From Tetranychus cinnabarinus (lineage: Eukaryota > Arthropoda > Arachnida > Trombidiformes > Tetranychidae): DNA of 64,000 nt. The translations under genes were made by a program, and so were the position numbers. Every line of letters starts with the position of its first letter. Position 1 is the first letter of the stretch. Shown one piece after another: positions 58,786 through 64,000 of the stretch. The notes beneath the pieces were generated by a model. The model did not search any database. It was not told where the DNA came from and was given only the letters and a program-made list of their open reading frames with translations. Location of the stretch: NCBI GenBank assembly GCA_022266195.1, contig WHVY01000001.1, positions 9,238,001 to 9,302,000 on the forward strand, in the 5' to 3' direction.

Positions 58786-59997
58786 TCAGCTTAAATTTTT
58801 GATGATTTGTCGTTGTATTTCAAATAATATGACTGATCCAGCTATGGCTGAATTGAGACTATCGATTCCTTTCATTATTGGTATGTTTACTTTATATGAA
58901 TTATAAATTTTAGAAATATCCATGGCTTCGTCGCTAATTCCTTGCGTTTCTCCTCCGATGATCACACACAACTTTTTATCATTTTTAATGAAACTTGAAT
59001 AATCAATATCGAAATAGTTTTTATCTTCAATTGTCTTGGAAGTTGAAAAATCTGATTTATCCGCTCTAATGCCAACCTTTTCTGCGAAGAATAATGTAGA
59101 ATCTGTTGGAGGTAAAATCGAAGGTAAATTTGACCACACGAAATCGGTGAGAAGATTAACCCGAAAATGAGCACCAACTCCAGATCTCACTACTTTTGAT
59201 TCCCATGGATTTACACTTCCCTTAGTACATATTAACATCTCAACTCCGATGGCTGCAGAAGAACGTATCAACGCTCCCATGTTACCTGGATCACGAATGT
59301 TATCACCAATTACTGTAATAGGCAAACAACAACTACGAGTTGCAGAAGATTCTTGGTCCATTGTAGGTTTAGCAAAAATGGCAATTAATCCTGGTGGTGT
59401 CTCAACTGTAGTCATTCGGTTCATCATATTCGGGGTAACTTTCAAAATAACTGGACCATGATCCTTATACTCTCCGAGCTGAGCAGCAGCTAAAACTCGC
59501 TCTAATTCAGGAATCCCTTTCAATAGGTGCTCACTGGTGAAGAATAATTTGTCTAATTTCATGCCACAATTTAAAGCATCACGAATAATATTTTTACCTT
59601 CCAAGGCAATAAAAGATTTCTTTTCGGGTGTAGTTCCTCGAATAATTAAAACAGCACGTGTGAAGTCAGGATGCTTATTGTTTATAGGAACATAGGTTAT
59701 CCTATTATCAAATCGACATTGCTGAACATCTTTTAATGACATGTCCCGAACATAGCCGGCATAAGCTTTGGCATTGAATCTTTTCTTGTCGCGTAATTTT
59801 TCAACATTGTACTTTTTTTCACTTGGAATTTCCGTTTCAGGATATAATGGATTGCCTTCGGAGTCTAACACATTCAAAATTTTACGACTAATCATATCAC
59901 TAGAGAATGAAAAATTTAGTTGTATGGTTGGTGTGATGGTAAACAAACGAGAACGAATATTAAACATTTTGAAATAAGGCACAATAAATAACGACAC
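58786..59997 (-). CDS. MRM3: Mitochondrial rRNA 2'-O-methyltransferase (SpoU/TrmH family, MRM3-like)
   Basis: Single exon, 403 aa. The N-terminus (MSLFIVPYFKMFNIRSRLFT) is basic and hydrophobic, as expected for a mitochondrial targeting peptide; Met11 is an alternative start. A substrate-binding domain lies at about 110-210. The SPOUT knot has motif 1 DNIRDPGNMGALIRSSAAIG (232-251, Asn239/Arg245), motif 2 IIGGETQGIS (346-355) and motif 3 NIPIMKGIDSLNSAIAG (371-387). The family 2'-O-methylates a guanosine in the peptidyl-transferase loop of mitochondrial large rRNA using S-adenosylmethionine. All three motifs look intact. Shares a divergent promoter region with the gene at 60457. Confidence 0.88.
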   Translation of the reverse strand: MSLFIVPYFKMFNIRSRLFTITPTIQLNFSFSSDMISRKILNVLDSEGNPLYPETEIPSEKKYNVEKLRDKKRFNAKAYAGYVRDMSLKDVQQCRFDNRITYVPINNKHPDFTRAVLIIRGTTPEKKSFIALEGKNIIRDALNCGMKLDKLFFTSEHLLKGIPELERVLAAAQLGEYKDHGPVILKVTPNMMNRMTTVETPPGLIAIFAKPTMDQESSATRSCCLPITVIGDNIRDPGNMGALIRSSAAIGVEMLICTKGSVNPWESKVVRSGVGAHFRVNLLTDFVWSNLPSILPPTDSTLFFAEKVGIRADKSDFSTSKTIEDKNYFDIDYSSFIKNDKKLCVIIGGETQGISDEAMDISKIYNSYKVNIPIMKGIDSLNSAIAGSVILFEIQRQIIKNLS

Positions 59998-60456
59998 GAG
60001 TTAGAACAAAAAACCTAAACAAAACTCGTGCAAAACAAAACTCTGTTTTGAAGCAAGCAATGTTGCTGGGTATCGATAATAATATCGAAATTTATCGATA
60101 ATTCAACTTGACAATTTGTTATTTTTTAACTATTTAGACAAAGTCAAACCGTTTTCAGTTCGTTTTATTTTAGTACAAGGCCTTCGTCAAATGCTAATTA
60201 AATAATAAAAAATATGAAACAAATCGTAAACGCTATTTAGGACTGAATTGATTTGGAAACCGGGCAAACAGCGCTCCTAGTGGTGTCTTTAATAATAGAG
60301 TTTTGTGATACTGAGTACAGTATCGATATTTTAATGGATACAAAAGCATCGATGAAAAATTGATTGCTGTCTACAATTTACTCATCGGAGTAAGTGATTT
60401 AGTTAATAATTTATTTGATTAGTGTTGATACAGTAATTTTTTATTAGTGATTGAAA
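59998..60456. promoter_or_regulatory. Divergent promoter with three TATCGATA (DRE-like) boxes
   Basis: 460 bp between MRM3 (minus) and the coiled-coil gene (plus). The 8-bp palindrome TATCGATA occurs at 60071-60078, 60093-60100 and 60321-60328. In Drosophila this is the DREF-binding element found at many housekeeping promoters. No TATA box at a sensible place was noticed. Function here is inferred from motif identity and position. Confidence 0.55.
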
Positions 60457-60951
60457 ATGCCTCAAGATCTGCAAACTCAGGAGCTTCAAGCCAAGCTGAT
60501 GGAATGTCTTGAAGAATTGAAGATCTATCAGAGAAATGAAAAACAGATGGAGATTTTAACCAAAGAAAATAAGCAACTTCAAAATGAAAAGCTATGTCTG
60601 CGTGAAGCTCTTCAAAGGACATTCGAAAAAATGAGCTGCCTCGAACATGAGAAAGATCTGATGAAAAGTCACCTGTATGCTGCCCAATTAACTGAGGAAG
60701 CTGCTGGACATGAAATTAAAAAGTTACACTCAAAAGTTGAAGATCTCCGTAAAGAGAATGCCGCTCTAAAAGCAGATATCGAGGATGGTATGCTCAGCAA
60801 AAAAGAGTTGGAATCACAAATCCTGGAATTGAAAAAAGCATCTGATCTATCAGAAGAGTTAGCTAGCACTAGGAGACAAGCATTAGAGGAACAAATTGCA
60901 GCCCTTAAAAAAGTTAATAATAAGCTTCAAGAAATGCGTGAAAATCTTTAA
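60457..60951 (+). CDS. Small coiled-coil protein (164 aa)
   Basis: Start chosen at ATG 60457 (MPQDLQTQELQAKL). Nearly the whole protein is heptad-like, Leu/Glu/Lys-rich helix from residue 5 to the end (EQIAALKKVNNKLQEM), with no globular domain, signal peptide or membrane segment. Single exon. Its role is unknown; such proteins act as scaffolds or in cytoskeletal complexes. The shared DRE-like promoter suggests broad expression. Confidence 0.75.
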   Translation: MPQDLQTQELQAKLMECLEELKIYQRNEKQMEILTKENKQLQNEKLCLREALQRTFEKMSCLEHEKDLMKSHLYAAQLTEEAAGHEIKKLHSKVEDLRKENAALKADIEDGMLSKKELESQILELKKASDLSEELASTRRQALEEQIAALKKVNNKLQEMRENL

Positions 60952-60976
60952 TGCTATATGTTTAGTAGATATTGGT

Positions 60977-61400
60977 TCAGTTTTCAAATTAACAATGAAA
61001 CAGTGCTGATTAAATCCGAGACTGTTGACCATTTTATTGTGAATTGCCGTTTTGAGATGAATCCTTGGCTATTGGAAAAGGAATAGTGTGAAAAATTTGT
61101 CAACATGTTGATACTGTCAAGAAACACCGAAAGAATCGTAAAATTATGTTCTCTGACCTTAAGTCAAGTAATAACACGGAGTTGTTTGTCACAAGCCATC
61201 TTAAATAGCAAATCAACAATGAAAATCTCGATGAATCTTTTAGCATTGTTTTTTTTCATCGAACGGGAAGCTTTGTACATTTCAGCAACTTTCTAGCTGA
61301 CATTTAAAACACTTATCACTTTTTTCACTGACTAAAACAATTTATCCTCACCTAAAATAAAATCAATAAACAAACATTACTATGTTCAGTTTTAAAAAAC
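60977..61400 (+). pseudogene. Decayed copy of the atlastin-like fragment and its 3' flank
   Basis: Matches 55909-56480: the DHFI-NCRF and NPW-LEKE segments are recognisable, but a TAG follows GAAAAGGAA and deletions occur around 61100 and 61230. It starts about 25 bp after the coiled-coil gene's stop, so that gene's 3' UTR may run into it. The copied flank shows it is a genomic duplicate. Confidence 0.85.
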
Positions 61401-61567
61401 CCTCCAAATGTTTCTTTACTAGTTTTGTAATACTGAAGACAGTAAGACAACTGGCTGGATAGCGTATTAAAATTCACTGGTTATTCCATGATAAATTATT
61501 AATGACACAACAAATATAGTGAAGTTTAGTTTATTTAATAATTACACATCGTGTAAGAAACCAATAT
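61401..61567. other. Intergenic, 3' flank of RpS16
   Basis: No feature beyond the expected RpS16 3' UTR. Confidence 0.4.
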
Positions 61568-62101
61568 TTAACGGTAGGATTTTTGGTAACGAGCTCTGGC
61601 TCCTGGACCACCGAACTTCTTGGGTTCGCATCTTCTGGGATCAGCTACCAATAGTGTTCTATCATAAGAAATTAAGATATCTTTGATTTCTTTTTTGCTG
61701 GCTTCGTCTACAAATTTTTGATAATAAGACACTAATGCCTTGGAAATGGCTTGTCGGATAGCATAGATTTGCGAGACATGACCACCACCTCGTACACGTA
61801 CTCTGATGTCAACTGAAGAGAACCTTGATGATAGAAAGATGGAAAGTAAAACAAAGAGTTAAGATTTATAAATTGGAAATTTGCACCTTAAGGTGTTGAA
61901 TAATCATTAATTTTCTTACTTTTCTTGTCCAAGGAGAAGAATTGGTTCCAACAATTTATATTTTAAAGCTTGTGGTTCCACCAAATCTAAAGGCCGACCA
62001 TTCACTTTTAGAACACCATTACCGGCTTTGCAATAAGCAACAGCAGTGGCCGTCTTTTTCTTTCCGAAAACTTGGACACATTGTACTTTATCCTTATTCA
62101 T
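61568..62101 (-). CDS. RpS16: Small ribosomal subunit protein uS9 (RpS16)
   Basis: Two exons: 62101-61920 and 61823-61568, 438 nt, 145 aa, the usual length. Conserved uS9 text is clear: VQVFGKKKTATAVAYCKAG, LKVNGRPLDLVEPQ, DIRVRVRGGGHVSQIYAIRQ, RDAR-like RRCEPKKFGGPGARARYQKS and the terminal KSYR that reaches the ribosomal P site. Structural part of the 40S head. A GTAAGT in the upstream sequence (about 62180 on the minus strand) suggests an intron in the 5' UTR. Confidence 0.97.
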
Positions 62102-63017
62102 TGTTGAATTAAATTAAAGTTAATCACTTAGAAATATTAACTAATATAACTAATATAACTTATATTACCAATAAGACTTACAAACCAAGCTTATAAAAAT
62201 AATATTATCTTCCGTTTCCGTAAAAAAATTAGGAAGACACTGCAGCTCCCCCTGGTAAGGCATCGCCGCCAGTTTTGATTTTTAGTTGGCTTTACAATTT
62301 TGATTACAAGTTACATATTTAGTTATTGCTTGATTTTTTTGATTGGGATTTATGGAGTTAGGGTTGATTAGCTTATCAAGGATTTTATAATTTACATTGA
62401 CGTGTCTTTGGTCATAATATTATGTATTGAGATAATTTGTTTCTATAAGATTGTCCATAGTGGTGCATTGATAGAGGCTTGCTTATTGACCTGATGATAA
62501 GAAAGTTATTCATTAAGCAGGATGAAATTGAAAACCTAATGAAATTTTTAAAAAAATTGTGAGCTATCATCTCAATTCTCAAAAATTATAAAATCAAAGT
62601 TGAGGAGAAAAACCGGGTTGGGTAGAAAGGCTACTCGTCGAACATATTATTTTATCAACTTTAGTGGATTTGTAAATGTTGTAAAATATTAATTGGATTT
62701 GATGAGACAAAATGATCAATGAAGAAATCTTTTGGTACATTTTATTAATTAGTAGATACAAAAAAATCTTACTTACTCTTAACAGAAATCAATAAAATCA
62801 TTTAAGATAATGTTTCGAAGTGATTCACAGAGTAAACTCTGAATGGGTTTTTACTAAAAAGACCCAGTTAACACAATTATCTCATTTATGCACAAATTGA
62901 CACAAATGAGCAAAAACAGGTATAAATGATGCATTTCAAATTTAGACTCTGTTAGCTTGTGAGGAAATAGGAATTAAGTCCGTTAATGAAATTCAAAAGT
63001 TTCTCTGATTGATTGTT
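62102..63017. other. RpS16 upstream region and intergenic
   Basis: Bases 62102-62260 likely hold the RpS16 5' UTR and promoter. A short AACTAATAT-type repeat lies at 62137-62165. The rest is AT-rich with no gene seen; 62980-63017 may be the outermost part of the element that follows. Confidence 0.4.
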
Positions 63018-64000
63018 TGCGAGATGGTGGAGTTCGAAGTTGAAACTTTGAGCGCCTTCTGTACCTTTAGCGAAGCAAAGTTTTCCATGAAACTCATTCA
63101 CAATATGTTAATTTTGATCGCCACCTAGGTAACACACTTTGTTACACGAAAAAAACTTTTGCTTTTCTGCAAAACACTTTAGTTCGATTTTCAATTAAAT
63201 CGACTTATTTCTGTCCCCATATAATTTGGACAGCTGAAACTTATTTCTCGTGCATAAAATTTGTTTGTGCACATTAGAGCTTGAACGATTTTTTAAAATC
63301 ATCTATTGATTGCTTGATTTTGGCCTTTAACCCAAAAACTTTGAGCCTCGATATTTCGAGAATGGTATCTCCTAAAATCATGATTCTTTCACTAGTCGTT
63401 AGATTTTACTATAGGCTATTATTTATTGAAGCTTTTTAATAATTCAAGCACGCCACAAAAAAGTTATAATATTTTATTACTTAGTTACCAGATTTGAAAC
63501 CAGATTAACCAGAATAATTGGTTGTTTATCTTGTGTTGGACGTATTCATAATTAAACGTTTTAGTTCCACTTTCTTTGGTATTTATTTATATATTCTTAA
63601 AGCCCATACAAAGTTCTAATTTTTGGTCAAGAAATCATTGTTTCATGTAATGCCATTGGCAAAATATCGTGGGTCAAAGTTCTTAGGTTGATGGTCAAAA
63701 TCAAGCGATCCATCGATATATTGAAAAAAGTATTCAGTCTTTAATGTGCACAAACAAATTTTATGCACGAGAAATAAGTTTCAGCTGTCCAAATTATATG
63801 GGGACAGAAATAAGTCGATTTAATTGAAAATCGAACTGAAGTGTTTTACAGAAAAGCAAAAGTTTTTTTCGTGTAACAAAGTGTGTTACCTAGGTGGCGA
63901 TCAAAATTAACATATTGTGAATGAGTTTCATGGAAAACTTTGCTTCGCTAAAGGTACAGAAGGCGCTCAAAGTTTCAACTTCGAACTCGACCATCTCGCA
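63018..64000. repeat. Long inverted-repeat (foldback-type) element, cut by the window edge
   Basis: Left arm 63018-63277 and right arm 63742-64000 are inverted copies, with only about three differences seen in 260 bp; the spacer is 464 bp (63278-63741). Outer end TGCGAGATGG. Arms share the words CACCTAGGTAACACACTTTG and CTGTCCCCATATAATTTGGA. No reading frame in the arms or the spacer. Probably a non-autonomous DNA element. The right end may continue past base 64000, so no target-site duplication can be checked. Confidence 0.85.

Noticed and set aside
1..64000. tRNA, rRNA or bacterial-transfer genes
   Set aside because: No tRNA B-box/A-box pair or rRNA text was noticed. Coding genes have introns or clear animal family membership; the nuclease-like domain is in an intron-bearing animal multi-domain gene.

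Overview
This is an AT-rich arthropod nuclear DNA window with short introns (mostly 60-110 bp, GT-AG). The mix of genes (peritrophin/PAN protein, secreted CAP protein, AAAP transporter, acid lipase, large MAM/LDLa membrane protein, RpS16, MRM3) and the compact gene structure suggest a chelicerate, most likely a mite. That placement is inferred from style and was not tested by phylogeny.

Layout. 1-5.6 kb (minus): a large secreted protein with signal peptide, chitin-binding domain, long disordered linker, PAN/apple-like modules, a sushi domain and a degenerate DNA/RNA non-specific nuclease domain; its 3' end lies off the window. 6.5-21.3 kb: about 15 kb of broken pancreatic-type (PF00151) lipase fragments. 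Most conserved lipase motifs here occur as closely spaced inverted pairs, so the DNA or RNA folds into hairpins. There are eight around the catalytic GHSLGAH motif, four around FYPNGG and two further ones. 22.1-26.9 kb (plus): a six-exon AAAP amino-acid transporter and a four-exon acid lipase. 27.1-29.7 kb: an intact hAT transposon with a perfect 12-bp TIR, an 8-bp target duplication and a full-length transposase. 32.3-40.2 kb (plus): a 2,220-aa MAM/LDLa type I membrane protein. 40.2-43.4 kb: duplicated debris from the acid lipase and the transporter, around a two-exon CAP-superfamily gene (minus). 44.2-45.5 kb (minus): a single-exon ZIP zinc transporter. 45.5-55.8 kb: a 10-kb gene-poor stretch. 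55.8-62.1 kb: an atlastin-like helical fragment and its broken copy, a TFIIE-alpha pseudogene, mitochondrial rRNA methyltransferase MRM3, a coiled-coil gene sharing a divergent promoter that carries three TATCGATA boxes, and RpS16. 63.0-64.0 kb: a near-perfect inverted repeat with 260-bp arms, cut by the window edge.

The genes form no obvious pathway. The acid lipase and the lipase-derived block belong to different lipase families. The main candidate for an undescribed system is the lipase hairpin array at 6.5-21.3 kb. It could be an endogenous hairpin-RNA or proto-miRNA locus aimed at intact lipase paralogs elsewhere, or a palindrome-rich gene graveyard shaped by foldback DNA. Small-RNA data would separate the two.
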